Shown here piece by piece: positions 45,098-56,556 of a DNA stretch of 64,000 bases. The notes beneath the pieces were generated by a model, which did no database searches, was not told the origin of the DNA, and worked only from the letters and a program-made list of their open reading frames with translations. A program made the position numbers and the translations under genes. Source of the DNA: Thermolongibacillus altinsuensis (GTDB lineage Bacteria; Bacillota; Bacilli; Bacillales; Anoxybacillaceae); assembly GCF_004341205.1 (NCBI RefSeq), contig NZ_SLUL01000008.1, positions 62,001 to 126,000 of the forward strand, read 5' to 3'. Position 1 is the stretch's first letter; each line of letters opens with the position of its first letter.

Positions 45098-46222
45098 TTA
45101 CTCTCCTTTAAACGCTCTTTTTACTTTTGAAAAAAAGCTATCTTCATGCTGATGTCCTTGACTTATCTGCTCAAATTCACGCAGCAATTGTTTTTGTCTT
45201 TCGGTTAATTTCGTAGGCGTAACAACACGAACGCGAATATGCTGATCGCCTTGTCCGTAGCCGCGCACATTCGGCACTCCTTTTCCTTTTAAACGGAATT
45301 TTGTTCCTGTTTGCGTACCAGCTGGAATTTTTAATTTTACTTTTCCATACAGCGTTGGCACTTCAATCTCGCCACCTAACGCTGCTTGTGTAAATGTGAT
45401 TGGCATTTCGCAATAAATATCGTCGCCATCTCGTTCAAAAAACTCGTGCGGCTCAACATGGAACACAATATATAAATCGCCTGGAGGACCTCCGTTGATA
45501 CCCGGTTCACCTTGACCAGCGAGGCGCAATTGTTGTCCATCATCAACACCTGCTGGAATCTTCACATGGATCTTCTTCCGCTTCTTCACGCGGCCAGTTC
45601 CGCGACATGTTGCACATTTTTCTTTAATAAATTGCCCTGTCCCACCGCAATAATGGCAAGTTCGGCTGTTAACAATTCGCCCAAACGGTGTGGCTTGTTC
45701 GACTGTGATTTGCCCTGTGCCGTGGCAATGTGCACACGTTTCTTTTCGCGTTCCTGGTTTTGCACCTGAACCGTGACAAGTACCACAAGTTTCCTCACGA
45801 GGAATTTCAATCTCTGTCTCTTTTCCAAAAACAGCTTCTTCAAACGTTAATCGCATCGTATACTGCAAGTCTGCTCCTGCGCGCGGAGCGTTTGGATTCC
45901 GACGGCGACTGCCGCCAAAAAAGCTGTTGAAAATATCTTCAAAACCGCCGAAGCCGCCGAAATCAAAATCAACATTGCTTCCAAATCCGCCGAAGTTTTG
46001 GTTTGGATCGGTATGTCCGAATTGATCATAATGCGCCCGTTTTTGATCATCGATCAACACTTCATACGCTTCTTTAATCTCTTTAAATTTTTCGGCCGCA
46101 TCGGGTTCTTTATTCACGTCTGGATGATACTTTTTCGATAGCTTTCGATATGCCTTCTTGATTTCATCTTTTGTGGCATTTCTGCTGACACCGAGAACTT
46201 CATAGTAATCTCGTTTGCTCAT
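45098..46222 (-). CDS. dnaJ: Chaperone DnaJ
   Basis: A 374-residue type I J protein: J domain with HPD ([10 protein letters not shown]), a Gly/Phe-rich linker ([18 protein letters not shown]), a zinc-finger region with four CxxCxGxG repeats, then the substrate-binding C-terminal domains. It delivers unfolded substrates to DnaK and stimulates its ATPase. The ATG at 46222 follows GGGTGATC. A hairpin separates it from dnaK. Confidence 0.97.
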   Translation of the reverse strand: MSKRDYYEVLGVSRNATKDEIKKAYRKLSKKYHPDVNKEPDAAEKFKEIKEAYEVLIDDQKRAHYDQFGHTDPNQNFGGFGSNVDFDFGGFGGFEDIFNSFFGGSRRRNPNAPRAGADLQYTMRLTFEEAVFGKETEIEIPREETCGTCHGSGAKPGTRKETCAHCHGTGQITVEQATPFGRIVNSRTCHYCGGTGQFIKEKCATCRGTGRVKKRKKIHVKIPAGVDDGQQLRLAGQGEPGINGGPPGDLYIVFHVEPHEFFERDGDDIYCEMPITFTQAALGGEIEVPTLYGKVKLKIPAGTQTGTKFRLKGKGVPNVRGYGQGDQHIRVRVVTPTKLTERQKQLLREFEQISQGHQHEDSFFSKVKRAFKGE

Positions 46223-46308
46223 GATCACCCACTCCCGATTCACTCACATGAACGTAATTTTATCATTGTCTTATCTTTTCATGCAATATATTTAATGTTC
46301 GTCATAGC

Positions 46309-46348
46309 AAAAAAGTCAAAGCCAAGACAGGCCTGACTTTGACTTTTT
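46309..46348 (-). terminator. dnaK-dnaJ intercistronic hairpin
   Basis: AAAAAGTCAAAG pairs with CTTTGACTTTTT around a GC-rich loop (minus strand), followed by T. It would lower dnaJ expression relative to dnaK. Confidence 0.75.
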
Positions 46349-46357
46349 CGACTTCTT

Positions 46358-48190
<1,833 letters not shown>

Positions 48191-48209
48191 TCATAATCCC
48201 TCCCGTACT

Positions 48210-48818
48210 TTATTGATTTACTTTGACCATTGATGGACGAATCACACGGTCTTTTAGTTTATATCCTTTTTGAAGTTCTTCAACGACCGTATTCGGTTCA
48301 TAGTTGCTGTCTTCTACTTGCATAACTGCTTGATGAACATGTGGATCAAACGGTTTTCCAACCGCTTCGATCACTTCGACCCCTTCTTTTTTCAGAGCTT
48401 CCATAAGGGATCGATAAACCATTTCCATTCCTTGTAAAAGAGATTTTGCTTTTTCATCTTCTACTTCTATCTTCAACGCGCGCTCAAAATTATCTAAAGC
48501 TGGTAAAATATCAGTTACTAAACTTTGCGCACGATATTTCTCCGCTGCCTCCAATTCTAAACGCATGCGCCGACGGAAATTTTCAAAATCGGCATGCAAA
48601 CGCAATAAACGGTTTTCCGTTTCAGCCAATTTTCCTTCTAATTCAGCGATTTTTTCGTAAGCAGCTGTCAATTCATCTTTCTCATTTTCTGCTTTTTCAG
48701 CCTCTTCTGCTTTCTCTTCTTGCTTCATTGTTTCTGCTTGATTTTCTTCTGAAACGATTTCTTCAGTTTTTGTTTCAGTTGGTTGTGCATATGTATTTTG
48801 TTCTTTTTCTTTCTCCAT
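48210..48818 (-). CDS. grpE: Nucleotide exchange factor GrpE
   Basis: A 202-residue protein. A long, low-complexity Glu/Lys N-terminus (about 1-55) precedes the dimeric coiled coil ([18 protein letters not shown]) and the beta-wing domain ([16 protein letters not shown]). It releases ADP from DnaK. The ATG at 48818 follows AAGGGAGGTG. Confidence 0.96.
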   Translation of the reverse strand: MEKEKEQNTYAQPTETKTEEIVSEENQAETMKQEEKAEEAEKAENEKDELTAAYEKIAELEGKLAETENRLLRLHADFENFRRRMRLELEAAEKYRAQSLVTDILPALDNFERALKIEVEDEKAKSLLQGMEMVYRSLMEALKKEGVEVIEAVGKPFDPHVHQAVMQVEDSNYEPNTVVEELQKGYKLKDRVIRPSMVKVNQ

Positions 48819-48850
48819 TGTTTCTCACCTCCCTTAAAAGCCTTAAAATT

Positions 48851-48882
48851 GGATGGGGATGCATAGGATGCATACCCCATCC
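48851..48882 (-). other. hrcA-grpE intercistronic hairpin
   Basis: GGATGGGG and ATGCAT pair with ATGCAT and CCCCATCC, a strong stem of about 14 bp, followed by AATTTT on the minus strand. It could act as a processing or attenuation site between hrcA and grpE. Confidence 0.65.
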
Positions 48883-48906
48883 ATCATTAACATAATATTG
48901 ACACTG

Positions 48907-49947
48907 CTAATACTTTTGATACCATTGGGTCAAGACGTTTGATAAATCAGAGGCGACCCGATTTAAAATGGAAATCACGCGTGAATATTCCATTCGTGTC
49001 GGACCGAGAACGGCAATCGTTCCTAGTTTTTCATCGCCAACCGAGTATGTGGCTGTAATTAAGCTACAATCTTCCATTCCTTTTACTTCGTTTTCTTTCC
49101 CGATTTTCACTTGAATTCCCTGCTGTTGGTGTTTGCGCAACAAACGGTAAAATTCTTTTTCTTGTTCGATAATGTTCATAAGAGAACGTACTTTTTCAAT
49201 ATCGCTAAACTCTGGTTGACGAAGCATGTTCATCTTTCCGCCGAAAAACATTTGGGCGGGAGCGTTTAAATCTAAATCTAAAGAAGCAGAAATCGTTTTT
49301 AAAATGCTATCGTAGCTTTGAATGTGCGCACGAAGCACATCGGCTACTTCCGTATATATTTTTTCATTGAGATCAATCAACGGAACGCCAATTAGACGTT
49401 CATTTAAAATGTTAACCATTTTTTCCAAATCTGATGGATGAATCGTCGGTGGAATTGTAATCACATGTTTTTCAACATGCCCTGTATCTGTAACGATAAT
49501 AGCGACTGCCGTCTCTTTATTCAAAGGAACGATTTGAATCGTTTTCAGCTTATGATCCTTGACAGAAGGACCTAAAACAACCGTCGTATAGTTTGTTAAA
49601 TCCGATAAAATTTGCGCTGATTTTTGAACAATTTTTTCAAGTTCATATATTTGCTCGTTAAAGATGGATTGAATCTTCGCTAAATCTTCTTTCGTTAAAC
49701 GGACAGGCGGCAATAAATGGTCAACATAGTAACGATACCCTTTTTGCGATGGAACTCGCCCTGAGGAAATATGCGTTTTTTCAATATATCCCAACTCTTC
49801 TAAATCAGCCATTTCATTACGAATGGTCGCAGAGCTAAACGCAATTTTATCCTTTTTTGATAACGTTCTTGAGCCAACTGGCTGAGCGGATCGAATAAAA
49901 TCATCAATAATCACTTGTAAAATTAATAGTTGGCGATCTGTTAGCAA
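48907..49947 (-). CDS. hrcA: Heat-inducible transcription repressor HrcA
   Basis: A 346-residue repressor. The N-terminal winged helix ([22 protein letters not shown]) binds CIRCE; the GAF-like middle and C-terminal domains respond to GroEL. The start is a TTG at 49947 that aligns with MLTNRQLLIL of B. subtilis; GAGGTGATGAG precedes it. The first gene of the operon, controlled by the CIRCE just upstream (autoregulation). Confidence 0.96.
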   Translation of the reverse strand: MLTDRQLLILQVIIDDFIRSAQPVGSRTLSKKDKIAFSSATIRNEMADLEELGYIEKTHISSGRVPSQKGYRYYVDHLLPPVRLTKEDLAKIQSIFNEQIYELEKIVQKSAQILSDLTNYTTVVLGPSVKDHKLKTIQIVPLNKETAVAIIVTDTGHVEKHVITIPPTIHPSDLEKMVNILNERLIGVPLIDLNEKIYTEVADVLRAHIQSYDSILKTISASLDLDLNAPAQMFFGGKMNMLRQPEFSDIEKVRSLMNIIEQEKEFYRLLRKHQQQGIQVKIGKENEVKGMEDCSLITATYSVGDEKLGTIAVLGPTRMEYSRVISILNRVASDLSNVLTQWYQKY

Positions 49948-49962
49948 AGCTCATCACCTCTG

Positions 49963-49989
49963 TTAGCACTCTCATTAACCGAGTGCTAA
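49963..49989. promoter_or_regulatory. CIRCE operator
   Basis: Perfect consensus inverted repeat: TTAGCACTC (49963-49971), nine bases, GAGTGCTAA (49981-49989). HrcA binding site between promoter and hrcA. Confidence 0.97.
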
Positions 49990-49999
49990 ATCTATTATT

Positions 50000-50028
50000 A
50001 AAGTATCAGATCGTTTATGAGATGTCAA
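50000..50028 (-). promoter_or_regulatory. Sigma-A promoter of the hrcA operon
   Basis: TTGACA (50023-50028), 17 bases, TACTTT (50000-50005) on the minus strand. It overlaps the last codons of hemW; CIRCE covers the transcription start region. Confidence 0.8.
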
Positions 50029-51181
50029 GGTTTGTTTCATTGTCGATCGCACCGATAAACGCTTGAAACACTTCGTTTCCAAGCAATTTCCCGCGGTGTG
50101 TGAGCCGAATATAATCGTTCGTTTCCTCAAGCAATCCGTTTTGTTTTTGTTCTTCAATTTGCTTTCCAAATACATCCTCCATCGAGCAAGCATATTTTTT
50201 CTCAAATACTTTTTTGCATACTCCTTCTGTTTTTCGCAATCCGAGAAACATTTCTTCTTCCATTTGCTCGACACGTGTGACCATGTGGCTTTCTATATAA
50301 GGAAGGCCGTTCTCTTCAACAAGTTCGATATATTTTTTTATTGGACCTGCGTTGGCATTTCTTCTCCCCGCTACATAACTATGGGCACCAGCGCCGATTC
50401 CGTAGTATTGTTCATTATTCCAATACGTCAAATTATGACGGCTTTCAAACCCTTTTTTTGCATAATTGCTTAATTCGTATTGATGATATCCGTTTCGCTC
50501 CATTTGTTCCATGATTTCTTCATACATTTCAGCCTCTTCTTCCTGACTTGGTAAAGAAAGTTGCTTTTTTTTCATTAAATTATAAAACACCGTTTTCGGC
50601 TCAATGATGAGTGAGTAAGCAGAAAAATGTTGAACATCAAGCGAAAAAGCAATGTCTAACGTTTCCTTGAGCTGCTGAAACGTTTGCGTCGGCAGTCCAT
50701 ACATCAAATCAATGTTAATATTTTCAAAACCGATCTTTTTGGCTAGTTCAATCGTTTGAATCGCTTCTTTCTTCGTATGCGAGCGTCCAATCCGTTTCAA
50801 TAAATCATCATCAAATGTTTGCACCCCAAAGCTGAGGCGGTTGACCCCCGCTTCTTTCAACAGCCGCAATTTCTCTTCGCTGACGTTGTCTGGATTGGCT
50901 TCAAATGTAAATTCAACATCTTCTGCAAGTGAAAAATAACGATGAATGCTTGATAAAAAATATTCAAGCTGATTCATTTCTAAAACCGTTGGCGTTCCCC
51001 CGCCGACAAATACGGTGCGGAGTTCGTTCATTTGAAACGTTTCGACTGTATGCTTCATTTCTTTTTCCATCGCTTGCAAATATTCATCAACAGGCTGATT
51101 TTGAAAAAAGACTTTATTGAAATCGCAATAATGACAAATTTGTGCACAAAACGGGATATGAAAATAAGCTGCTTGAATCAT
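50015..51181 (-). CDS. hemW: Haem chaperone HemW (radical SAM)
   Basis: A 388-residue radical SAM protein with the motif CAQICHYC near residue 12, the VGGGTPTVL glycine motif, and a C-terminal HemN-like domain. It lacks the extended N-terminus of true oxygen-independent coproporphyrinogen oxidase, so HemW (haem insertion) is the better call. The ATG at 51181 follows GGTGTGAAA. Order lepA-hemW-hrcA matches B. subtilis. Confidence 0.92.
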   Translation of the reverse strand: MIQAAYFHIPFCAQICHYCDFNKVFFQNQPVDEYLQAMEKEMKHTVETFQMNELRTVFVGGGTPTVLEMNQLEYFLSSIHRYFSLAEDVEFTFEANPDNVSEEKLRLLKEAGVNRLSFGVQTFDDDLLKRIGRSHTKKEAIQTIELAKKIGFENINIDLMYGLPTQTFQQLKETLDIAFSLDVQHFSAYSLIIEPKTVFYNLMKKKQLSLPSQEEEAEMYEEIMEQMERNGYHQYELSNYAKKGFESRHNLTYWNNEQYYGIGAGAHSYVAGRRNANAGPIKKYIELVEENGLPYIESHMVTRVEQMEEEMFLGLRKTEGVCKKVFEKKYACSMEDVFGKQIEEQKQNGLLEETNDYIRLTHRGKLLGNEVFQAFIGAIDNETNLDIS

Positions 51182-51203
51182 CGTATTTCACACCTTTTTG
51201 GTT

Positions 51204-51232
51204 TAATAAAAAACCGCAGAAAAATCTGCGGT
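51204..51232 (-). terminator. lepA terminator
   Basis: Perfect 8-bp stem ACCGCAGA / TCTGCGGT with a 4-nt loop, then TTTTTATT on the minus strand. Confidence 0.88.
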
Positions 51233-53058
51233 CATTTTTTATCGTCCATTTTTAATACAGCCATAAACGCTTCTTGCGGCACTTCAACAGAACCGACTTG
51301 CTTCATTCGTTTCTTTCCTTCTTTTTGTCTTTCAAGCAATTTACGCTTGCGGGAGACGTCTCCACCGTAACATTTTGCTAATACGTTTTTACGAAGCGCT
51401 TTAATGGTAGATCGGGCGATAATTTTGTTGCCAATCGCCGCTTGAACAGGTACTTCGAACTGTTGGCGCGGAATTAAGTCTTTCAATTTTTCAACAATCG
51501 CTTTTCCGCGCTCATACGCGGAGTCACGGTGAACAATAAACGATAATGCATCGACTTTTTCGCCGTTTAGTAAAATATCCATTTTCACTAATTTCGATGG
51601 TTTATAGCCAATGAGTTCATAATCGAATGAAGCATATCCTTTTGTGCTTGATTTTAAAGTATCGAAGAAGTCATAAACAATTTCGGACAACGGAATTTCG
51701 TAAATTAGGCTAACGCGCTTTTCATCTAAATACTGCATATCGCCGAAAACGCCGCGCTTATTTTGACAAAGTTCCATCACCGCACCGACGTAATCATTAG
51801 GCACCATAATCGTCGCCCGCACATACGGTTCTTCGATGCGGTCAATTTTTTGCGGATCAGGCATGTTGGATGGGTTATCGACAGATACTTCTGTTCCATC
51901 GGTCAAGTATACTTTATAAACAACGCTCGGTGCAGTTGTTATGATTTCGATATTAAATTCGCGTTCAATCCGCTCTTGAATAATTTCCATATGAAGCAAT
52001 CCTAAAAAGCCGCATCGGAAACCAAATCCAAGCGCTTGCGACGTTTCTGGTTCAAATTGCAATGCCGCATCGTTTAATTGAAGCTTTTCAAGCGCTTCAC
52101 GCAAATCGTTGTAGCGCGCCGTATCGATCGGATACATGCCGCAAAAGACCATCGGGTTTAAGCGGCGATATCCTGGCAGCGGTTCTGTTGCTGGATTGTC
52201 CGCATCGGTAATCGTATCCCCGACACGCGTATCGCTTACATTTTTAATCGATGCCGTCAAATAACCTACGTCGCCGACGGTCAGCTCATCGACAACTTTT
52301 GGTTTTGGCGTAAAGACGCCAACCTCAACGACTTCAAATTCTTTTCCTGTCGACATCATTTTAATTTTTTGTCCTGGTTTGACCGTTCCATCGACAACGC
52401 GAATGTATGCAACAACCCCGCGATAGGAATCATACAATGAATCAAAAATAAGCGCTCTCAATGGTGCATCAGGATCGCCTGTTGGAGCAGGGATTTTTTT
52501 CACAATTTGCTCTAAAATTTCATCGATACCAATTCCTACTTTCGCCGAAGCTAATACGGCTTCTGACGCATCTAAACCGATCACATCTTCAATTTCTTGA
52601 CGCACTCGTTCTGGTTCAGCGCTTGGTAAATCAATTTTGTTGATAACCGGTAAAATTTCCAGGTTATTATCCAACGCCAAGTACACATTTGCTAACGTTT
52701 GCGCTTCAATTCCTTGCGCAGCATCAACGACAAGGATCGCCCCTTCACAAGCGGCTAAACTGCGCGATACTTCATACGTAAAATCGACGTGCCCTGGCGT
52801 ATCGATTAAGTGCAAAATGTATTCTTCGCCATCTTTTGCTTTATACTTCAGTTGAACAGCATTCAACTTAATCGTAATTCCGCGTTCACGCTCAAGTTCC
52901 ATCGAATCGAGCGCCTGTTCTTTCATTTCGCGTTCTGACAAAGCACCTGTTTTCTCAAGAATGCGATCCGCCAACGTCGACTTACCATGGTCAATATGAG
53001 CAATAATCGAAAAGTTACGAATGCGATCTCTTCTCTTTAATCTTTCCTCACGATTCAT
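51232..53058 (-). CDS. lepA: Elongation factor 4 (LepA)
   Basis: A 608-residue translational GTPase: G1 [10 protein letters not shown]3 DTPGHVDF, G4 NKIDLP, EF-G-like domains II, III and V, and the unique C-terminal domain with the basic end [15 protein letters not shown]. It back-translocates or rescues stalled ribosomes. The ATG at 53058 follows AGGAG by eight bases; a GTG three codons earlier is too close. Confidence 0.97.
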   Translation of the reverse strand: MNREERLKRRDRIRNFSIIAHIDHGKSTLADRILEKTGALSEREMKEQALDSMELERERGITIKLNAVQLKYKAKDGEEYILHLIDTPGHVDFTYEVSRSLAACEGAILVVDAAQGIEAQTLANVYLALDNNLEILPVINKIDLPSAEPERVRQEIEDVIGLDASEAVLASAKVGIGIDEILEQIVKKIPAPTGDPDAPLRALIFDSLYDSYRGVVAYIRVVDGTVKPGQKIKMMSTGKEFEVVEVGVFTPKPKVVDELTVGDVGYLTASIKNVSDTRVGDTITDADNPATEPLPGYRRLNPMVFCGMYPIDTARYNDLREALEKLQLNDAALQFEPETSQALGFGFRCGFLGLLHMEIIQERIEREFNIEIITTAPSVVYKVYLTDGTEVSVDNPSNMPDPQKIDRIEEPYVRATIMVPNDYVGAVMELCQNKRGVFGDMQYLDEKRVSLIYEIPLSEIVYDFFDTLKSSTKGYASFDYELIGYKPSKLVKMDILLNGEKVDALSFIVHRDSAYERGKAIVEKLKDLIPRQQFEVPVQAAIGNKIIARSTIKALRKNVLAKCYGGDVSRKRKLLERQKEGKKRMKQVGSVEVPQEAFMAVLKMDDKK

Positions 53059-53142
53059 CTTTTTCACTCCTACTATACATGCCGGACTACACTAGATTTG
53101 ATTATAGCAACATCAATACAAAGATTCAATGCATACAAAAAC

Positions 53143-53218
53143 AAAGTGTGAATCTAGTTTTTTAGTTTTTGTGAAAGATCCTTCCCCATTCGTTTTCTGC
53201 CACGGTCTGCCAAAAAAC
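53143..53218 (-). repeat. Inverted repeat, copy A (end of yqxA)
   Basis: A 76-nt stretch that is the reverse complement of 56060-56126, with a gap of about 10 nt and a few mismatches. The shared blocks include AGATCCTTCCCC, TTCGTTTT and CACGGTCTGCCAAAAAA. Copy A covers the last 18 codons and stop of yqxA and about 20 bases beyond it. Confidence 0.85.
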
Positions 53219-53575
53219 TCCCTTTCCACAAACATTTTGCTCAGTCAAAAACAAAAAAGCCGGGGAAGCACTCCCGACTTGATCGAGCAACGAAAACATT
53301 TGTTGCACAACGGAATGAACGAAAAAGGCTAATTTTTTCCCGAACTCCGAAAAAATATTCAATGTTTCCATCCGTTGCAACTGCTCCTTTTTTTCTTCAA
53401 TCGACTGCCCAAATAGAACCGTTTCTTCTTTCGAAATATGAAAAACTTCTTGAAAATCCGGATCTTTGTATCCCTTCATTTTCATCATTCCTTCATTTGC
53501 TTGTTGCATCCCTAGCAAAACACCGAACAAAAAAATCACAAGCGTTAATAAAAATTGAATCGTAAATTTAATCAT
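53162..53575 (-). CDS. yqxA: DUF3679 protein YqxA with a repeat-derived tail
   Basis: A 137-residue protein. An N-terminal membrane segment (MIKFTIQFLLTLVIFLFGVL) precedes a soluble helical region (GYKDPDFQEVFHISKE ... EKKEQLQRME). Position between spoIIP and lepA, and the sequence, match YqxA (DUF3679). Its last 18 residues, VFWQTVAENEWGRIFHKN, plus the stop codon are encoded exactly inside inverted repeat copy A, so the native C-terminus was probably replaced. The function is unknown; a sporulation link is inferred from the operon. Confidence 0.8.
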   Translation of the reverse strand: MIKFTIQFLLTLVIFLFGVLLGMQQANEGMMKMKGYKDPDFQEVFHISKEETVLFGQSIEEKKEQLQRMETLNIFSEFGKKLAFFVHSVVQQMFSLLDQVGSASPAFLFLTEQNVCGKGVFWQTVAENEWGRIFHKN

Positions 53576-53588
53576 CCTCGTTCACCCA

Positions 53589-54773
53589 TTACTGCTTTTG
53601 TGCTGGAGTGTTCGCATTCACTTTTTCTGCTTGCCAATAATATTCGCTAAATACATCCGCGACTGCGGCAGCCGTTCGATACAGCTCATTAAAATTGTTA
53701 TCAACGCCGCCAAACTCAATTAAAATCGCATTTTCCGATAAATCTTGATTGAATTTTCCATTTGTCCCTACTCCCTTTTTCTCAAACGTGCCTCGACTTA
53801 AACCCGGATATTTTTTTTCAAGCAACTGATGCAATTCCGTCACGACTTGCAAATTTTTTTGATATTTCGCGTTTTCTCCTCCGATAATAAAGGATACCCT
53901 TGCATAATCGACTCCGTTAATCGTGACCGTCGTAGCATTGCGCCGTCTAGAGTCGCGATGAATATCGATTAAGTACTTGACATCGCGATGGGTAGCCATC
54001 GCTTGAACCACGGCATTTCTTGAAACATCGTAAGCTTGATAGTATTCCATCTTATTTTTCAACAACTTGCTAATAAAGTCTGTTGTGTCAACAACGGCGC
54101 CAATCCCTCTTTTTTCCAATTCTTCCGCTAATTTTTTCCCGACTTTTGTTACGTTCATCGTTGGGTGATGAGCAAAATTCGGATTGGTTACGCTCTTTAA
54201 AGCAGGCAAATACGATTCTTGCGTATGGGTGTGATAAATATAAACAACTTTTTTCCCGTTTGTTGTCAGCGATGGCGGAGCAGATGGAGCTTCCTCCTCT
54301 TCTAAATTTTCGGATGCCGCTTCGCGTTCGGCTAATAACACTTCAAGCGGCGGTGAAGATTCATAAGGAATGTTTGTATAGTTTGTTCCTTCTCCAGCTA
54401 AAATAATTTCACTATCGTACAACGAAAATCCGGGAAGCTCTCTGCCAAGCAAACTGCGCGGATCATTTGGATTAATGCTTGTTAACATTTCAAAAAAATA
54501 ATTTGAATATTTCAATGTTTTTCGATCCTCTGGCAATATTTGCTTAAAATAGTGATTCTCAAACGCAAGCAAATGAACAAGCGACTCGGTTGAAAAATGG
54601 TTCGTTACATGATGAATCGAAGAAGAAGAAATGCGATACTCCGGTTTTAACGATGTCATCATGGCAACCATAGTCAATGTGACCATAAAAATAAATAACA
54701 ATAATAAAATCATTTTTTTTAAACTTGTCCCATTTACGGTCACGATCATTTGCCGAGAACGAATCGATTTCAT
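53589..54773 (-). CDS. spoIIP: Stage II sporulation protein P
   Basis: A 394-residue protein. An N-terminal membrane anchor (about 20-40) and a linker precede the cell-wall amidase/endopeptidase domain: VYIYHTHTQESYLP, LIDIHRDS and ILIEFGGVDN, which hold the zinc ligands and catalytic glutamate. With SpoIID and SpoIIM it degrades septal peptidoglycan during engulfment. The ATG at 54773 follows AAAGGGTGAG. A possible sigma-E -35 (TCATATT) lies upstream without a good -10. Confidence 0.95.
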   Translation of the reverse strand: MKSIRSRQMIVTVNGTSLKKMILLLLFIFMVTLTMVAMMTSLKPEYRISSSSIHHVTNHFSTESLVHLLAFENHYFKQILPEDRKTLKYSNYFFEMLTSINPNDPRSLLGRELPGFSLYDSEIILAGEGTNYTNIPYESSPPLEVLLAEREAASENLEEEEAPSAPPSLTTNGKKVVYIYHTHTQESYLPALKSVTNPNFAHHPTMNVTKVGKKLAEELEKRGIGAVVDTTDFISKLLKNKMEYYQAYDVSRNAVVQAMATHRDVKYLIDIHRDSRRRNATTVTINGVDYARVSFIIGGENAKYQKNLQVVTELHQLLEKKYPGLSRGTFEKKGVGTNGKFNQDLSENAILIEFGGVDNNFNELYRTAAAVADVFSEYYWQAEKVNANTPAQKQ

Positions 54774-54841
54774 CGTCTCACCCTTTCAAAGCTTGTCTAC
54801 CTAATGTAACAATATGACGAAGCTTTGAAACATAGAACTCA

Positions 54842-55960
54842 TTAGTGTGTATACGCCCCTGTGTTATATTGATCAATTTGGTGATGAAGCGCAGCGTTTA
54901 ATCCGCTCGCAAGAAGGTTGGCCATATCTTCAATAAATACGTCCACTTCTTTCGGCGTCACCATTAAATTATGGCCAAGAGGGGCGAGAACTTCGTGAAT
55001 TAAGCGTCGCTTTTCATCATCGCTCAACGTTCCAATCATTCCTAAAAAAACCGATCGTTGCGACTCCGACGGTAAATCTTCTTCCGTTAATTTCTTTTTC
55101 TTTCCAAACACGAAGCTAGAAGGGGCGAGAGCGCTTGCCGGCTTTTTTCCTTCTCTCATTTCTCTTCCAAAATGCTTTAATAAAAAGTCAATCGTATCGC
55201 TTGTAATCGAAACGGCATCAACAACGGTCGGTACCCCAATCGCAATGACAGGGATTCCAAGCGTATCTTTACTTAATTCCTTTCGCTTATTTCCTACACC
55301 TGAACCCGGGTGAATGCCCGTGTCCGAAATTTGAATGGTCGCATTGACACGCTCGATCGATCGAGCCGCTAGCGCATCGATCGCAATAATGAAATCGGGC
55401 TTTGTTTTTTCGATAATCCCATGAATAATGTCGCTCGTTTCAATGCCCGTCATCCCCATGACTCCTGGAGCAATCGCGCTCACTGGACGAAATCCTTCTT
55501 GAACGCTTTCAGGCTGCAGATGAAATAAGTGACGTGTGACAACTAAATTTGAGATCGCAATAGGTCCAAGCGCATCTGGAGTCACTTGTGCGTTTCCTAA
55601 TCCGACAACGAGACAACTCGCATCTTCACGAATTTGAAGCTTTTGCAAAAATGCATAAAATTCTTTCGCGAATAACGCTTCCACTTTTTGTTGCAATTGC
55701 GTATCTTGCTCTCGAATTCCTTGCGCTTCAATCGTCAAATATTTTCCTGCCTTTTTGCCGATCGATTGTGCACCTTTTTCGGTTACTTCAACATAAGAAA
55801 GGCGAATGCCATCTTGCTCTCGGTCTTGAATAATGACTCCTTCGATTTCAGAGGATGTTTGTTTTTTTTGTTGTAAACGTTCTTCTAATGCAATTTCGTG
55901 CGCTTCAATTGCTAAATCGGTCCGAATCGAATACGGGCGCAAATCTAACGGTTGTTCCAT
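54842..55960 (-). CDS. gpr: Germination protease GPR
   Basis: A 372-residue protease that degrades small acid-soluble spore proteins at germination. The propeptide ([17 protein letters not shown]) and the conserved core ([48 protein letters not shown]) match the family. The ATG at 55960 follows GGAGGG; longer frames add unrelated residues. B. subtilis gpr is forespore-specific, but I cannot identify a clear sigma-G promoter here. Divergent from rpsT. Confidence 0.95.
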   Translation of the reverse strand: MEQPLDLRPYSIRTDLAIEAHEIALEERLQQKKQTSSEIEGVIIQDREQDGIRLSYVEVTEKGAQSIGKKAGKYLTIEAQGIREQDTQLQQKVEALFAKEFYAFLQKLQIREDASCLVVGLGNAQVTPDALGPIAISNLVVTRHLFHLQPESVQEGFRPVSAIAPGVMGMTGIETSDIIHGIIEKTKPDFIIAIDALAARSIERVNATIQISDTGIHPGSGVGNKRKELSKDTLGIPVIAIGVPTVVDAVSITSDTIDFLLKHFGREMREGKKPASALAPSSFVFGKKKKLTEEDLPSESQRSVFLGMIGTLSDDEKRRLIHEVLAPLGHNLMVTPKEVDVFIEDMANLLASGLNAALHHQIDQYNTGAYTH

Positions 55961-56059
55961 TTCTTTATACCCTCCAACTTGTTTTATTATTGGTTTTCCC
56001 ATCTTTTTCCCTTTCCATACCATTCATGCTTTTATGGAGTAAAATGGTTATGGGAAGGT

Positions 56060-56126
56060 GTTTTTTTGGCAGACCGTGTCAGAAAAACGAAGGGGGAAGG
56101 ATCTCTAAAAACTTGACTCACACTTT
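56060..56126 (+). repeat. Inverted repeat, copy B (gpr-rpsT gap)
   Basis: A 67-nt stretch, reverse complement of copy A at 53143-53218, between divergent gpr and rpsT. The two copies bracket about 2.8 kb containing spoIIP and gpr. Confidence 0.85.
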
Positions 56127-56140
56127 TATGCCGCGAACTA

Positions 56141-56169
56141 TTGCATAATTAAGTTCTGTTTGGTAGAAT
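56141..56169 (+). promoter_or_regulatory. Promoter of rpsT
   Basis: TTGCAT (56141-56146), 17 bases, TAGAAT (56164-56169), with TGG before it as an extended -10. Leader of about 72 nt. Confidence 0.7.
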
Positions 56170-56247
56170 ATCACTTGTTCTCATTGTTCATTGAACTGTC
56201 GCATATTGAACGTATATATTTCCGATGGTTTGACGGAGGTGAAAAGG

Positions 56248-56514
56248 ATGCCAAATATTAAATCTGCGATTAAACGTGTAAAAACAAGCAATAAACGTCG
56301 CGCACAAAACGCATCAATGAAATCTGCAATGCGTACAGCGATTAAAAAATTTGAAGCGCTTGTTGAATTAAAAGATGTCGAAAAAGCACAAGAAGCGTTC
56401 ATTTTAGCTTCTAAAAAAATCGACAAAGCTGCTAGCAAAGGTTTAATTCATAAAAATACAGCTAGCCGCTACAAATCTCGCTTAGCGAAAAAATTAAACA
56501 GCATTACTGCGTAA
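56248..56514 (+). CDS. rpsT: 30S ribosomal protein S20
   Basis: An 88-residue basic helical protein beginning [20 protein letters not shown], typical of S20, which binds 16S rRNA early in assembly. The ATG at 56248 follows ACGGAGGTGAAAAGG. It has its own promoter and a strong terminator. Confidence 0.96.
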   Translation: MPNIKSAIKRVKTSNKRRAQNASMKSAMRTAIKKFEALVELKDVEKAQEAFILASKKIDKAASKGLIHKNTASRYKSRLAKKLNSITA

Positions 56515-56520
56515 CATCCA

Positions 56521-56556
56521 AAAATAAAAAAGAGGCTCAAGCCTCTTTTTTATTTT
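56521..56556. terminator. Bidirectional terminator, rpsT / holA
   Basis: A perfect 17-bp palindrome (AAAATAAAAAAGAGGCT and its complement) with a 2-base centre, giving U-tracts in both directions. Confidence 0.92.

Noticed and set aside
54774-54841. Sigma-E promoter for spoIIP
   Set aside because: TCATATT is a fair -35, but no CATACANT-like -10 is found at the right distance, so it is not listed as a feature.
55855-56148. Plus-strand 97-codon frame upstream of rpsT
   Set aside because: It runs antisense to gpr and through inverted repeat copy B; no ribosome binding site or conserved sequence.
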